Positions 1-8,292 of a stretch of DNA of 64,000 bases are shown piece after piece. The notes beneath the pieces are model-generated. The model ran no database searches. It saw only the letters and a program-made list of their open reading frames with translations, and had not been told where the DNA came from. Positions within the stretch are counted from its first letter, which is position 1. The number at the start of each line of letters is the position of its first letter. The stretch is from Sinomonas susongensis (GTDB lineage Bacteria > Actinomycetota > Actinomycetes > Actinomycetales > Micrococcaceae), in the NCBI RefSeq assembly GCF_005877005.1, contig NZ_SSNH01000008.1, positions 1 through 64,000 on the forward strand, in the 5' to 3' direction. Both the position numbers and the translations under genes were made by a program.

Positions 1-298
1 CGAAGGACCCGGAGGAGGGCCGGTGCAGGACGAGCTCGCCCAGGGCGCGCAGGATGAGGAAGACGAAGAAGCCGCAGATCGCGTAGGAGAGCACGAGGGA
101 GGGCCCGGCCGCGGCGAGGCGCCCGCCGGCGCCCAGGAACAGGCCGGTGCCGATCGCGCCGCCGATCGCGATCATCTGGATCTGGCGGGCCTTGAGACCC
201 TTGTGGTAGCCGGCATCCTCGGCATGGATCACATGGTCCCTCGAATGCGCGTGGCCACGGTCTTCAAGACGGTCGAACTCGGACTGGGGGGAGGACAT
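1..298 (-). CDS. Amino-acid permease (APC family), N-terminal part only
   Basis: The gene reads leftwards and runs off the window edge, so only about 99 residues are visible. After a polar N-terminus of roughly 35 residues comes [20 protein letters not shown], the signature of TM1 in amino-acid/polyamine/organocation transporters of the GabP/AnsP/LysP group, then a second hydrophobic segment ([20 protein letters not shown]). The protein should be an inner-membrane amino acid:proton symporter of about 12 helices. The substrate cannot be told from this fragment. It is divergent from dcd across a 174-bp gap. Confidence 0.85.
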   Translation of the reverse strand, partial: MSSPQSEFDRLEDRGHAHSRDHVIHAEDAGYHKGLKARQIQMIAIGGAIGTGLFLGAGGRLAAAGPSLVLSYAICGFFVFLILRALGELVLHRPSSGSF

Positions 299-353
299 AG
301 ATCTCTTTCCGGGAGGAGCACAGTTTCCGAGGCGACAGTGTGCCACAGCGCAC

Positions 354-367
354 GTGGCTTATGCCAC
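354..367. promoter_or_regulatory. Inverted repeat between the permease gene and dcd
   Basis: GTGGCTTATGCCAC has arms GTGGC/GCCAC around a 4-nt centre, and a further GCCAC lies just upstream at 342-346. It sits in the divergent gap between the permease and dcd and could be a regulator site. No regulator can be assigned, and chance is possible at this G+C. I see nothing else in this gap. Confidence 0.25.
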
Positions 368-472
368 ACGGGCCCCCGCTGGACAAGAGGCTTCCGAATG
401 CTGGATGGGGGACCAGAGTGCGGACACGCCGTTCGGCGGCCGGCAGGCCTCCCACTACGGTATTTTGGGGAG

Positions 473-1048
473 GTGCTCCTTTCCGACCGCGACATCCGAG
501 CCGAGATCGACGCCGAGCGGATCGTCCTTGCGCCCTACGAGCCGTCGATGGTCCAGCCGTCGAGCGTCGACGTGCGGATCGATCGGTTCTTCCGGCTGTT
601 CGACAACCACAAATACGCGCACATCGACCCTTCGCTCGAACAGCCCGAGTTGACCAGGCTCGTCGAGGTCGACGCCGATGAGGCGTTCATCCTGCACCCG
701 GGCGAGTTTGTGCTCGGCTCGACGTTCGAGACCGTGAGCCTTCCGGACGACATCGCCGCCCGGCTCGAGGGCAAGTCCTCGCTCGGCCGGCTCGGCCTCC
801 TCACCCACTCGACGGCAGGCTTCATCGACCCCGGCTTCTCTGGCCACGTGACGCTTGAGCTCTCGAATGTCGCGACCCTGCCGATCAAGCTCTGGCCGGG
901 CATGAAGATCGGCCAGCTCTGCTTCTTCCGCCTCACCTCCGCCGCCGAGCACCCCTACGGCTCCGGTGCCTACGGCAACCGGTACCAGGGTCAGCGGGGG
1001 CCCACCGCGTCGCGCAGCTACCTGAACTTCCACCGCACCCCGGTCTGA
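473..1048 (+). CDS. dcd: dCTP deaminase (probably the bifunctional, dUMP-forming type)
   Basis: The 191-residue length matches Dcd. GTG at 473 is chosen because it follows GGGGAG directly and gives the typical start [12 protein letters not shown]; the open frame further upstream has no Dcd-like sequence. The conserved core is visible: PSSVDVR near residue 26, then [20 protein letters not shown] and [15 protein letters not shown]. The enzyme deaminates dCTP in the cytosol. Actinobacterial homologues such as the mycobacterial one also hydrolyse the product to dUMP for thymidylate synthesis, and that is inferred here. The C-terminal [12 protein letters not shown] tail is the usual nucleotide-closing segment. 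Confidence 0.95.
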   Translation: MLLSDRDIRAEIDAERIVLAPYEPSMVQPSSVDVRIDRFFRLFDNHKYAHIDPSLEQPELTRLVEVDADEAFILHPGEFVLGSTFETVSLPDDIAARLEGKSSLGRLGLLTHSTAGFIDPGFSGHVTLELSNVATLPIKLWPGMKIGQLCFFRLTSAAEHPYGSGAYGNRYQGQRGPTASRSYLNFHRTPV

Positions 1049-1079
1049 GCCTGACCCGGTCCGAGCCCGGCTCCGGGCC

Positions 1080-1787
1080 TCAGAGGGTCTGCGCGTAGAA
1101 CCATTCAATGTGATCCCGGACGAGGCGGGCCGCGAGGTCGCCGTCGCGCGCCTCGACCGCGGCAAGGATCCCCCAGTGCTGGCGGCGCAGTTCGGCCGCG
1201 ATGTCGTGCCATCGACCGCGGGCGCTGACGGCCTCGTCGACGTATTCGCGGATCGACTCGCGCAGCGAATCCATCATGGTGCTCACGACCGAGTTTCCGG
1301 CGAGGGCGCTGAGCGCCACGTGGAATTGCGCGTCGAGGGCCGTGAACGCGGGAGAGGGAAGGTCCGGATCGTCCATGGCCTCGAGGAGGCGCCGCGCCTC
1401 CAGGGCCTGGTTCGGCTCCCAGTCGGCGCCGGCGGCGTGGGCGAGGGACCAGGTCTCCATCATGACGCGGGCCTCGACGATGTCCTTGACCGGGAGGCGC
1501 TGGCTCGCGACGTGCAGCCTCAGCGCCGAGCCCAGCGCCGAGGACGGATCGGAGACGACAATCGTGCCGGAGTTCGGTCCCGAACCGGTCCCCGATCGGA
1601 CGATGCCCATGACCTCGAGAGCCCGGATCGCGTCCCGAACCGACGCCCGCGAGATGCCGAACTGCTCGGCCAGGGCCCTCTCGCCCGGAAGCCGGTCACC
1701 CAGCTTGAGCCCTCCAGAGCGCAGGCTGCCCTCGATGTGGCGCAGGACGGCGTCGTGGGCGCGTTCGCTCGCGCGTTCAGCAGGCAT
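1080..1787 (-). CDS. lldR: FadR/GntR-family regulator of the lactate operon (LldR-like)
   Basis: An N-terminal winged helix-turn-helix (GDRLPGERALAEQFGISRAS, then VRDAIRALEVMGIV) is followed by an all-helical FCD ligand domain with the metal-binding pattern ending in LVRDHIEWFYAQTL. ATG at 1787 begins the conserved part; in-frame ATG 1820 and TTG 1835 are possible upstream starts. The gene diverges from lutABC and a perfect FCD-type operator lies between them. By family and context it should repress lactate use and be released by L-lactate. The symbol rests on context rather than on diagnostic residues. Confidence 0.8.
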   Translation of the reverse strand: MPAERASERAHDAVLRHIEGSLRSGGLKLGDRLPGERALAEQFGISRASVRDAIRALEVMGIVRSGTGSGPNSGTIVVSDPSSALGSALRLHVASQRLPVKDIVEARVMMETWSLAHAAGADWEPNQALEARRLLEAMDDPDLPSPAFTALDAQFHVALSALAGNSVVSTMMDSLRESIREYVDEAVSARGRWHDIAAELRRQHWGILAAVEARDGDLAARLVRDHIEWFYAQTL

Positions 1788-1847
1788 GGGTCCATCTTGC
1801 CGCAACAGCCGCGTCTGCATTGCGGGCTGGGACAATGCCTGACACTA

Positions 1848-1858
1848 TGGTCAGACCA
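1848..1858. promoter_or_regulatory. FCD-type GntR operator in the lldR-lutA intergenic region
   Basis: TGGTCAGACCA is a perfect palindrome with one central base and fits the FadR/LldR half-site rule TNGTNNNACNA. It lies about 60 bp upstream of lutA and just outside the regulator gene, where an autoregulating LldR-like repressor would bind. Confidence 0.65.
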
Positions 1859-1918
1859 CATGGCTCGCGCCGCTCCTGCCCGGGCCGGAGAGGACCCGAT
1901 GAAGCCCGAGAGGACACC

Positions 1919-2779
1919 ATGAAGATCGCGCTCTTCGCCACGTGCATCGTGGACGCGATGTACCCACGCGTCGCGCAGGCCACGGTGCAGATCCTGGAAC
2001 GGCTCGGCCACGAGGTCGTGTTCCCCGCCGGGCAGGCGTGCTGCGGGCAGATGCACTTGAACTCGGGATACTTCCGGGAAGCCCTCCCGGTGGTCGAGAA
2101 CCACGTACGGGCCTTCGAAGGCGGCTTCGACTCGGGGGAGTACGACGTCGCAGTCGCCCCTTCCGGGTCGTGCGTCGCCTCCGTCAAGCATCAGCACTCG
2201 ATGGTCGCCCGGTGGGCGGAGGAGAGAGGGGTCCGACGCGCGGGAGGCGGCTCAGGTGCCACCCTCGAGGCTCGCGCGAACGCCGTCGGCGAGCGGACCT
2301 ACGAGCTCTCGCAGCTCCTCACAGACGTCCTCGGCATCACCGACGCCTCGGCCCAGCTCGGCTCCTACCTTCCCGGAACCATCACCTACCACCCCTCGTG
2401 CCACGGCATGCGGCTCCTGCGTCTGGGCGACAGGCCGCTCAGCCTCCTGCGCACCGTAGAGGCACTCGACGTCGTCGCCCTCCCCGAAGCCGAGCAGTGC
2501 TGCGGCTTCGGCGGCACCTTCTCCGTCAAGAACGCCGACGTCTCCTCGGCGATGCTCGCCGACAAGGTCGACAGCATCTGCGCGACGGGCGCGAGCGCGT
2601 GCGCCGGCGGCGACGTCTCCTGCCTCATGCACATCGGCGGCGGGCTCTCCCGGGAGGGCCGGACGTCCGCGGACGGGACCCCGGTCCGGACCGTCCACCT
2701 CGCCGAGGTGCTCGCATCGACTCGCGAGGACCCCCTCCGCTTCGATGGCGAACTCGCCCTGGCGGGGGGTGCGCGATGA
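1919..2779 (+). CDS. lutA: Lactate utilisation protein A (cysteine-rich Fe-S subunit)
   Basis: The protein has 286 residues and two cysteine-rich CCG domains, with CCGQMH near residue 41 and CHGMRLL...CCGFGGTF in the second half. This is the GlpC/GlcF-like layout of LutA/YkgE. ATG at 1919 gives the conserved MKIALFATCIVDAMYP. LutA acts with LutB and LutC as a cytosolic or membrane-associated complex that oxidises L-lactate to pyruvate through Fe-S clusters. The stop overlaps lutB by four bases (ATGA), so the two are translationally coupled. Between the two CCG domains is a short Gly-rich insertion (RRAGGGSG). Confidence 0.93.
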   Translation: MKIALFATCIVDAMYPRVAQATVQILERLGHEVVFPAGQACCGQMHLNSGYFREALPVVENHVRAFEGGFDSGEYDVAVAPSGSCVASVKHQHSMVARWAEERGVRRAGGGSGATLEARANAVGERTYELSQLLTDVLGITDASAQLGSYLPGTITYHPSCHGMRLLRLGDRPLSLLRTVEALDVVALPEAEQCCGFGGTFSVKNADVSSAMLADKVDSICATGASACAGGDVSCLMHIGGGLSREGRTSADGTPVRTVHLAEVLASTREDPLRFDGELALAGGAR

Positions 2780-4344
2780 CGGCGGTCAGCCTCGGAATGC
2801 CAGCACTGCCTCCACGCGGATTCGGCAACATCTCCGCCGTCGAGCCCTTCCCGGACGCCGCCCACCGGGAGCTCGGCAACGCGCAGCTGCGCGCGAATCT
2901 CGCGCACGCTACCCACACGATCCGAGACAAGCGCCTCCGGGTCGTGTCCGAGCTGCCGGACTGGGAAGCCCTGCGCGACGCGGGTTCAGCGATCAAGGCT
3001 GAAGCGATGTCGCGGCTGCCCGAGCTCCTTGCGCAGTTCGAGGAGCAGTTCACGGCGCGCGGCGGCAAGGTCCACTGGGCGCGGGACGCGTCCGAGGCGA
3101 ACCGGATCGCGGAGGAGCTCATCCGGGCCACCGGCTCCCAGGACGTCGTCAAGGTCAAGTCCATGGCGACCCAGGAGATCGGCCTCAACGAGTACCTCGA
3201 AGCGCGCGGGATCTCGGCGTTCGAGACGGACCTCGCCGAACTCATCGTTCAGCTCGGGCACGACAAGCCGAGCCATATCCTCGTGCCCGCGATCCACAGG
3301 AACCGGACCGAGATCCGCGACATCTTCCTCCGCGAGATGCCCGACGTCGACCCCGAGCTCACCGACGAACCGCGGCGCCTCGCTATGGCGGCCCGCGCGC
3401 ACCTGCGGAAGAAGTTCCTCTCGGCGAAGGTCGCAATCTCCGGGGCCAACTTCGGCATCGCCGAAACGGGAACCCTCGGCGTTGTCGAGTCCGAGGGCAA
3501 CGGCCGGATGTGCGTCACCCTGCCGGAGACGCTCATCACCATCATGGGAATCGAGAAGGTGCTCCCGCGGGCCCAGGACCTCGAGGTCTTCATGCAGCTG
3601 CTCCCGCGGTCGTCGACGGGGGAGCGCATGAACCCCTACACGTCACTCTGGACCGGGGCGACCCCCGGCGACGGGCCCCAGAACGTGCACGTGATCCTCC
3701 TCGACAACGGGCGGACGCGCGCGCTCGCGGACCGCCATGGCCGGAGCGCGCTGCACTGCATCCGATGCTCCGCGTGCATGAACGTGTGCCCGGTGTACGA
3801 GCGGACGGGCGGTCACGCCTACGGGTCCACGTATCCGGGTCCCATCGGCGCAATCCTCTCGCCGCTGCTCACCGGCGTCGAGGCAGAGGAGAACGCTTCG
3901 CTCCCCTACGCCTCGTCCCTGTGCGGGGCTTGCTTCGACGCGTGCCCCGTCAAGATCAACATCCCCGAGATCCTCGTCTACCTCCGGGGCGAGGACGTCG
4001 AGGCGAAGCATGGGCGGGGACAGGCAGCGGGGCCGAACGACGGGTCGCCCCGGAAGGGCAGCGGACGACGCCGGGGCCTCCCCACCCAGATGGACGTCGC
4101 CATGGGGGCGGCCTCTTGGGCCCTGACCTCCGGCAACCGGCTCGGGCTGCTGGAAAAGGGGCTGCCCGTTGCACGGGCGCTCGCCGGGCGCGACAGGAAG
4201 ATCTCGCGGCTCCCCGGCCTCGCGGCGGGCTGGACCCAGAGCCGCGACGTGCCGGCTCCGCCACCCGAATCGTTCAGGAACTGGTGGAAGAAGCGCGAGC
4301 GCGGAGCGGCCGACGACCATACGGATTCAGGGGGGACACGATGA
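2776..4344 (+). CDS. lutB: Lactate utilisation protein B (LUD domain plus 2 x 4Fe-4S)
   Basis: This is a 522-residue LutB. The N-terminal half is a LUD domain (KVKSMATQEIGLNEYLEARG, then GANFGIAETGTLGVVESEGN). It is followed by two ferredoxin-type clusters, CIRCSACMNVCPVY from residue 328 and CGACFDACPVKINIPE from residue 383, and a helical C-terminus. The start codon overlaps the lutA stop and the gene's own stop overlaps lutC, so lutABC is one coupled operon. LutB is taken to relay electrons from lactate oxidation; the final acceptor is not evident from sequence. Confidence 0.93.
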   Translation: MTAVSLGMPALPPRGFGNISAVEPFPDAAHRELGNAQLRANLAHATHTIRDKRLRVVSELPDWEALRDAGSAIKAEAMSRLPELLAQFEEQFTARGGKVHWARDASEANRIAEELIRATGSQDVVKVKSMATQEIGLNEYLEARGISAFETDLAELIVQLGHDKPSHILVPAIHRNRTEIRDIFLREMPDVDPELTDEPRRLAMAARAHLRKKFLSAKVAISGANFGIAETGTLGVVESEGNGRMCVTLPETLITIMGIEKVLPRAQDLEVFMQLLPRSSTGERMNPYTSLWTGATPGDGPQNVHVILLDNGRTRALADRHGRSALHCIRCSACMNVCPVYERTGGHAYGSTYPGPIGAILSPLLTGVEAEENASLPYASSLCGACFDACPVKINIPEILVYLRGEDVEAKHGRGQAAGPNDGSPRKGSGRRRGLPTQMDVAMGAASWALTSGNRLGLLEKGLPVARALAGRDRKISRLPGLAAGWTQSRDVPAPPPESFRNWWKKRERGAADDHTDSGGTR

Positions 4345-4997
4345 GCGGGACGAGTGCTCGCGAGGAGATCCTCGCGAGGGTGCGTGAGGCCCTCGGGCAG
4401 ACAGGCGGCGAACCCCGGGGCGACGAGCCCGGGGACGCAGCCGGCGGCCCGTGCGCCTACCGCGCGGCGTCCGGCCTCGACGAGGACGCCCTCGTGGAGC
4501 TCCTCGTCGACAGGCTCGTGGACTACAAGGCGCGCGTCGAGGTCGTTGAGCCGGATCGACTCGCGGAGGCGATCCGCACCCGCCTCGAGGGCAAGCGCTT
4601 CGTCGTGCCGGAAGGCCTCCCGGCAGCGTGGCTCGACCCGTCCCTCGAGGAATCGAAGGTGACGGACTCGCGAGAAGCCCGCATCGGCGTCGAACTCCTC
4701 GACGAGCTGGACGCGGTGGTGACTTCGTCGGCGGTGAGCATCGCGGAGACTGGCACGATCGTCCTGGACGGTTCGCCGGACCAAGGCCGACGGGCGATCT
4801 CGCTCGTCCCGGACCACCACGTGTGCGTGGTGCCCGTCGAGACGATCGTGGGGATCGTGCCCGAGGGCTTCACACGGCTCGACGCGACTCGGCCGCTCAC
4901 GCTCATCTCGGGGCCCTCTGCAACGAGCGACATCGAGCTCGAGCGCGTCGAAGGCGTGCACGGTCCGCGGACCCTCGACGTCCTTATCGTCCGGTAG
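4341..4997 (+). CDS. lutC: Lactate utilisation protein C (LUD domain)
   Basis: The 218-residue protein starts at ATG 4341, inside the lutB stop (ATGA). The LUD/YkgG domain covers the C-terminal two thirds, with VVTSSAVSIAETGTIVLDGS and LISGPSATSDIELERVEGVH, the conserved SIAETGT and GPSATSDIE motifs of the family. It is the third component of the lactate-oxidising LutABC complex. The first 40 residues are variable and Gly/Asp-rich. The operon ends here; downstream lies a short tandem repeat rather than an obvious terminator hairpin. Confidence 0.92.
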   Translation: MSGTSAREEILARVREALGQTGGEPRGDEPGDAAGGPCAYRAASGLDEDALVELLVDRLVDYKARVEVVEPDRLAEAIRTRLEGKRFVVPEGLPAAWLDPSLEESKVTDSREARIGVELLDELDAVVTSSAVSIAETGTIVLDGSPDQGRRAISLVPDHHVCVVPVETIVGIVPEGFTRLDATRPLTLISGPSATSDIELERVEGVHGPRTLDVLIVR

Positions 4998-5016
4998 CCA
5001 GCCAGGCAGCCCCGGC

Positions 5017-5077
5017 GGACCGGAGGGTTCAAGGGACCGGAGAGTTCAAGGGACCGGAGGGTTCAAGGGACCGGAGC
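5017..5077. repeat. 17-bp tandem repeat, about 3.5 copies, between lutC and the antiporter gene
   Basis: The unit GGACCGGAGGGTTCAAG occurs at 5017-5033, 5034-5050 (with one G-to-A change) and 5051-5067, followed by a partial copy (GGACCGGAG). The last copy covers the stop codon of the convergent antiporter gene. The variants CCGGAGGATTCAAG and CCGGAGAGGTTAAAG recur near 16376-16413, in the repeat zone after the DUF559 gene, so the unit may belong to a dispersed family. Confidence 0.85.
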
Positions 5078-6259
5078 CGTGGCTTCCTTCCGCCCGGGCC
5101 GGACCCTGAGCAGCGCCCCCACCGCCGGCTCGACGAACCGCGCGGCGAGGGGGCCGATGACGGCCATCAGCAGTACGTACGCGGTCGCGAGTGCCGCGAG
5201 CTCATTCGACACGGCGCCCGACGTCACTGCGAGGCCCGCGATCACGATTGAGAACTCGCCCCGGGGGATCAGCGCGACGCCCGCCCGGGCCCGGCCGGGC
5301 ACCGCAATGCCGGCCCGGGCCGCCGCCCACCAGCCGGTGGCGATCTTGGTGAGGGCTGTGACGAGCGCGAGCAGAAGGGCCCACCCCAGGACGGGCGGGA
5401 TCGACCGAGGGTCCGTGTTGAGCCCGAACGCGACAAAGAAGATCGCCGCGAAGAGGTCCCGCAGCGGCTCGAGCAGGCGGGACGCGAGGTGAGCGGTCGT
5501 ACCCGAGATGGCGATCCCCAGCATGAACGCCCCGACGGCGGCCGAGACCTGCATCGCGGAGGCCAGCCCCGCCACAAGCAGCGCGAGTCCCATGACGTTG
5601 AGCAGGAAGACCTCGGAGTTCTCGCTGTGGACAGCCCTCGAAACCTGATGTCCGAGGCGCAGCGCGACCACGAGCACGACGGTGATGACGGCGAGCGAGA
5701 CGGCGACGGTCTGGAGGCCGCCGAGCCAGCTCACCCCGGCGAGCGTTGCGGTGAGGATGGGGAGGTAGATCGCCATGGCGAGGTCCTCGAACACGAGGAT
5801 CGAGAGGATGGTCGGGGTTTCGCGGTTGCCGAGACGCCCGAGGTCTGTGATGACCTTGGCGACGATTCCCGAGGAGGAAATGTAGGTGACGCCGCCCAGG
5901 ACGATTGCTCCGAGCGCTCCCCATCCGAGGAGCAGCGCAACCCCCACACCGGGGATGATGTTGAGGACGGCGTCCACCACTCCCGCCTGCCACGAGCGCC
6001 GCAGCCCCGTGAAGAGCTCCTTGGCCGTGTACTCGAGGCCCAGCAGCAGCAGGAGCAGGATCACGCCGATCTCGCCCGCCAGGTGCGAGAACTCGCGCAC
6101 GCCGCCGAGGTCGACGAGACCGCCAGCCCCGAACACGAGTCCACCGAGCAGGTAGAGCGGGATGGGGGACATGCTGATCCGCCCGGCAACGCGCGCGAGG
6201 AGCCCGAGGGCGAACACGACCGCGCCGAGCTCGATGAGCGCGAGCGCGAGTGGATCCAC
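5063..6259 (-). CDS. khtU: CPA2-family cation:proton antiporter, KhtU-like
   Basis: The 398-residue integral membrane protein has about 12 hydrophobic segments. It carries the CPA2/KefB fold features: LLLLLGLEYTAKEL, the GVTYISSSGIVAKVITDLGR unwound-helix region, SILVFEDLAMAIYLP and GVALIPRGEFSIVIAG. There is no cytosolic TrkA-N domain in this chain. The adjacent upstream ORF supplies a separate TrkA-C subunit, as in the Bacillus KhtTU K+/H+ antiporter. GTG at 6259 lies 3 bp after that gene's stop. The likely role is K+ (or Na+) efflux in exchange for protons; ion preference is inferred from the family. Confidence 0.85.
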   Translation of the reverse strand: MDPLALALIELGAVVFALGLLARVAGRISMSPIPLYLLGGLVFGAGGLVDLGGVREFSHLAGEIGVILLLLLLGLEYTAKELFTGLRRSWQAGVVDAVLNIIPGVGVALLLGWGALGAIVLGGVTYISSSGIVAKVITDLGRLGNRETPTILSILVFEDLAMAIYLPILTATLAGVSWLGGLQTVAVSLAVITVVLVVALRLGHQVSRAVHSENSEVFLLNVMGLALLVAGLASAMQVSAAVGAFMLGIAISGTTAHLASRLLEPLRDLFAAIFFVAFGLNTDPRSIPPVLGWALLLALVTALTKIATGWWAAARAGIAVPGRARAGVALIPRGEFSIVIAGLAVTSGAVSNELAALATAYVLLMAVIGPLAARFVEPAVGALLRVRPGRKEATAPVP

Positions 6260-6262
6260 GGG

Positions 6263-6745
6263 TCAGCCCCTTCGGAGGATCGCCGCGGTCTGCTCCAGCC
6301 CTTCCTCGGTTCCCACGGCGACGACGAGGTCCCCGCGGCGGAGGACGACGTCGGGCCCGGGGGAGGGGACGACCTCCCCTTCCCGCATGATCGCGACGAT
6401 CGAGACGCCGGTGCGCGTCCGGATGCTGGCCCGGCCCATGGGCTGGTCCCTGTAGGGCGAGTCGGCGAGGACCGTGAACTGTCGGGTCACGATCCCCGGC
6501 ACTTCCTTGTGCTCCTCGGTGAGCTGCATGACGACCCGCTGGCTCCCGAGCAGATTGCCGAGGGCCGCGGCCTCGTCGCCCGTGAGCGGGATCGAGGCCT
6601 GGCACGAGTCGGGGTCTTCCCACTTGGAGATGATGAGCTCGGTTTCGCCGTCGCGGTGCGTGACGACGCCGATGCGCCGCCCGGATTGCGTCATGAAGTC
6701 CTTGCGCACGCCGAACCCGGGCAGCTCGGTCTCCTCCACGTTCAT
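6263..6745 (-). CDS. khtT: TrkA-C domain regulatory subunit of the antiporter, KhtT-like
   Basis: This 160-residue soluble protein has an N-terminal segment (FGVRKDFMTQSGRRIGVVTH) typical of KhtT and a C-terminal TrkA-C/RCK_C domain (IVAIMREGEVVPSPGPDVVL, then GDLVVAVGTEEGLEQ). It directly precedes the antiporter gene with a 3-bp gap, so the pair is one transcription unit. In the known KhtTU system this subunit gates the antiporter and responds to nucleotide and pH. The same role is inferred here. Confidence 0.85.
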   Translation of the reverse strand: MNVEETELPGFGVRKDFMTQSGRRIGVVTHRDGETELIISKWEDPDSCQASIPLTGDEAAALGNLLGSQRVVMQLTEEHKEVPGIVTRQFTVLADSPYRDQPMGRASIRTRTGVSIVAIMREGEVVPSPGPDVVLRRGDLVVAVGTEEGLEQTAAILRRG

Positions 6746-6778
6746 AGGAGCAACTCTAATCCGGCGCCCCGGAACGGG

Positions 6779-8173
6779 TCAGAGCTCGGGCACGACGGCG
6801 GGGGCCACCTTCGCCGGCGGGCGCACCGGGAGCAGGACGAGCAGTCCGGCCAGGAGCACGACCATGATGCCGAGGATGCCCCACCGCTGCGCCTGACCCG
6901 AGGCGACGAGTGGAGTCGCGATCGCGATCGAGAGGCTGAAGAGCGTCGGCGACAGGAAGCTCACGGCGCGGCCCGTCGTCGCGTAGAGGCCGAAGAGCTC
7001 GCCGGACTCGCCGTCAGGGGCGAGCCTCGCCAGATACGCACGCGCTGACGCTTGCGCGGGACCGACGAAGAGGCACAGGAACAGCCCGAACACCCAGAAG
7101 GTCGCGGCCCCGGGCCACGTGAAGCCGCCGAGGCCGTAGGTCCCGTTCCCGAGCACGAGCACGGCGAATCCCGCGATCAGGAGTCCAATGAGGGACCCGA
7201 CGATGACACGTTTGGGACCGATTCGGTCGTCGAGAATCCCGCCGAGGATCGCTCCCACGGCCGCCACCACGTTCCCGAAGACAGCGAAGAAGATCACCTG
7301 GCTGAGCGAGAACCCGAACGTCCCTGCCGCGATCACCCCGCCGAAGGTGAACACTGCCGCGAGCCCGTCGCGGAAGACCGCGCTCGCGACGAGGAAGTAG
7401 AGCGTGTGGGGGCTCGTCCGCCAGATCGCGCGGATGCGCCTGAACAGCAGTGCATACGAGGCGGCAATCCCCAGCCTGGCAGCACGCCGCTGCCGGACTT
7501 CCGGCACGGCGAACATGACAGGCAGGGAGAAGACCACGATCCAGAGCATCGAGAAGACGGCGACGAGCCGGATATTGAGGCTCTCGGCAGTGGAGGCGCC
7601 GAACCAGTGGAAGACGGGCTGGACGAACAGGACGAGGACAAGGAGGAGCGCGACGATGCCACCGAAGTACCCTGCCGACCAGCCGATCCCCGAGATTCGG
7701 CCGATCGTCTTCGGCGTCGCGATCTGCTCGAGCATCGCGTTGTAGTTGACGCCCGCGAGCTCGGAGAACACGTGCCCCGCGGCGATGAGGCCCGCTCCGT
7801 ACCAGAGGAACTCCGGCCGCGGATAGGCAAAGAAGCACAGCCCGGTGAGCAGGGCGACCACGCCCGTGTGGATCCCGAGCCAGAGCCTGCGGCGGCCCCC
7901 CGCGTCAGAGCGCTGGCCGGAGACGGGGGCGAGCAGGGCGATGAGCAGACCGCCTATCCCGAGCGCGAGGCCGAGCACTGAGGAGGCATGGTCGGCGCCA
8001 CCGAACGCCGAGGACGTGAGGTATACGGTGAAAACGAAGGTCGTCATGACGGCGTTGAATGCCGCCGATCCCCAGTCCCACGCGGCCCACGCGAGGACCT
8101 GGCCCTTCCGGACGGGTGCGGAGCGGAGCTCGAGCTCAGAGGGCTGCGGCGCGGCAGTCGGCATAGCTCGCAT
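6779..8173 (-). CDS. MFS transporter, UMF1 (Atg22-like) family
   Basis: The protein has about 464 residues and 12 predicted membrane segments. The opening VLAWAAWDWGSAAFNAVMTT and YLTSSAFG are characteristic of the UMF1/Atg22-like branch of the major facilitator superfamily, whose bacterial substrates are mostly unknown. ATG 8173 and ATG 8164 are both plausible starts; an open frame extends to 8251 but lacks family sequence. It diverges from the mrp operon across about 120 bp. The substrate cannot be named. Confidence 0.8.
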   Translation of the reverse strand: MRAMPTAAPQPSELELRSAPVRKGQVLAWAAWDWGSAAFNAVMTTFVFTVYLTSSAFGGADHASSVLGLALGIGGLLIALLAPVSGQRSDAGGRRRLWLGIHTGVVALLTGLCFFAYPRPEFLWYGAGLIAAGHVFSELAGVNYNAMLEQIATPKTIGRISGIGWSAGYFGGIVALLLVLVLFVQPVFHWFGASTAESLNIRLVAVFSMLWIVVFSLPVMFAVPEVRQRRAARLGIAASYALLFRRIRAIWRTSPHTLYFLVASAVFRDGLAAVFTFGGVIAAGTFGFSLSQVIFFAVFGNVVAAVGAILGGILDDRIGPKRVIVGSLIGLLIAGFAVLVLGNGTYGLGGFTWPGAATFWVFGLFLCLFVGPAQASARAYLARLAPDGESGELFGLYATTGRAVSFLSPTLFSLSIAIATPLVASGQAQRWGILGIMVVLLAGLLVLLPVRPPAKVAPAVVPEL

Positions 8174-8292
8174 GCTAGCGCTTGATAGGCTGGCACAGTC
8201 GTTTCCGACCACGCTTTTCCCCGAACCCAACTGATGACCGCCCGACCCCAACTTCCTTGACTCGACACCGACTGACCTAGCGGAGGCGCCCT

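Noticed and set aside
23-472. N-terminal extension of the dcd open frame
   Set aside because: The residues are antisense to the permease N-terminus and the intergenic region and show no Dcd similarity; GTG 473 has a ribosome site.
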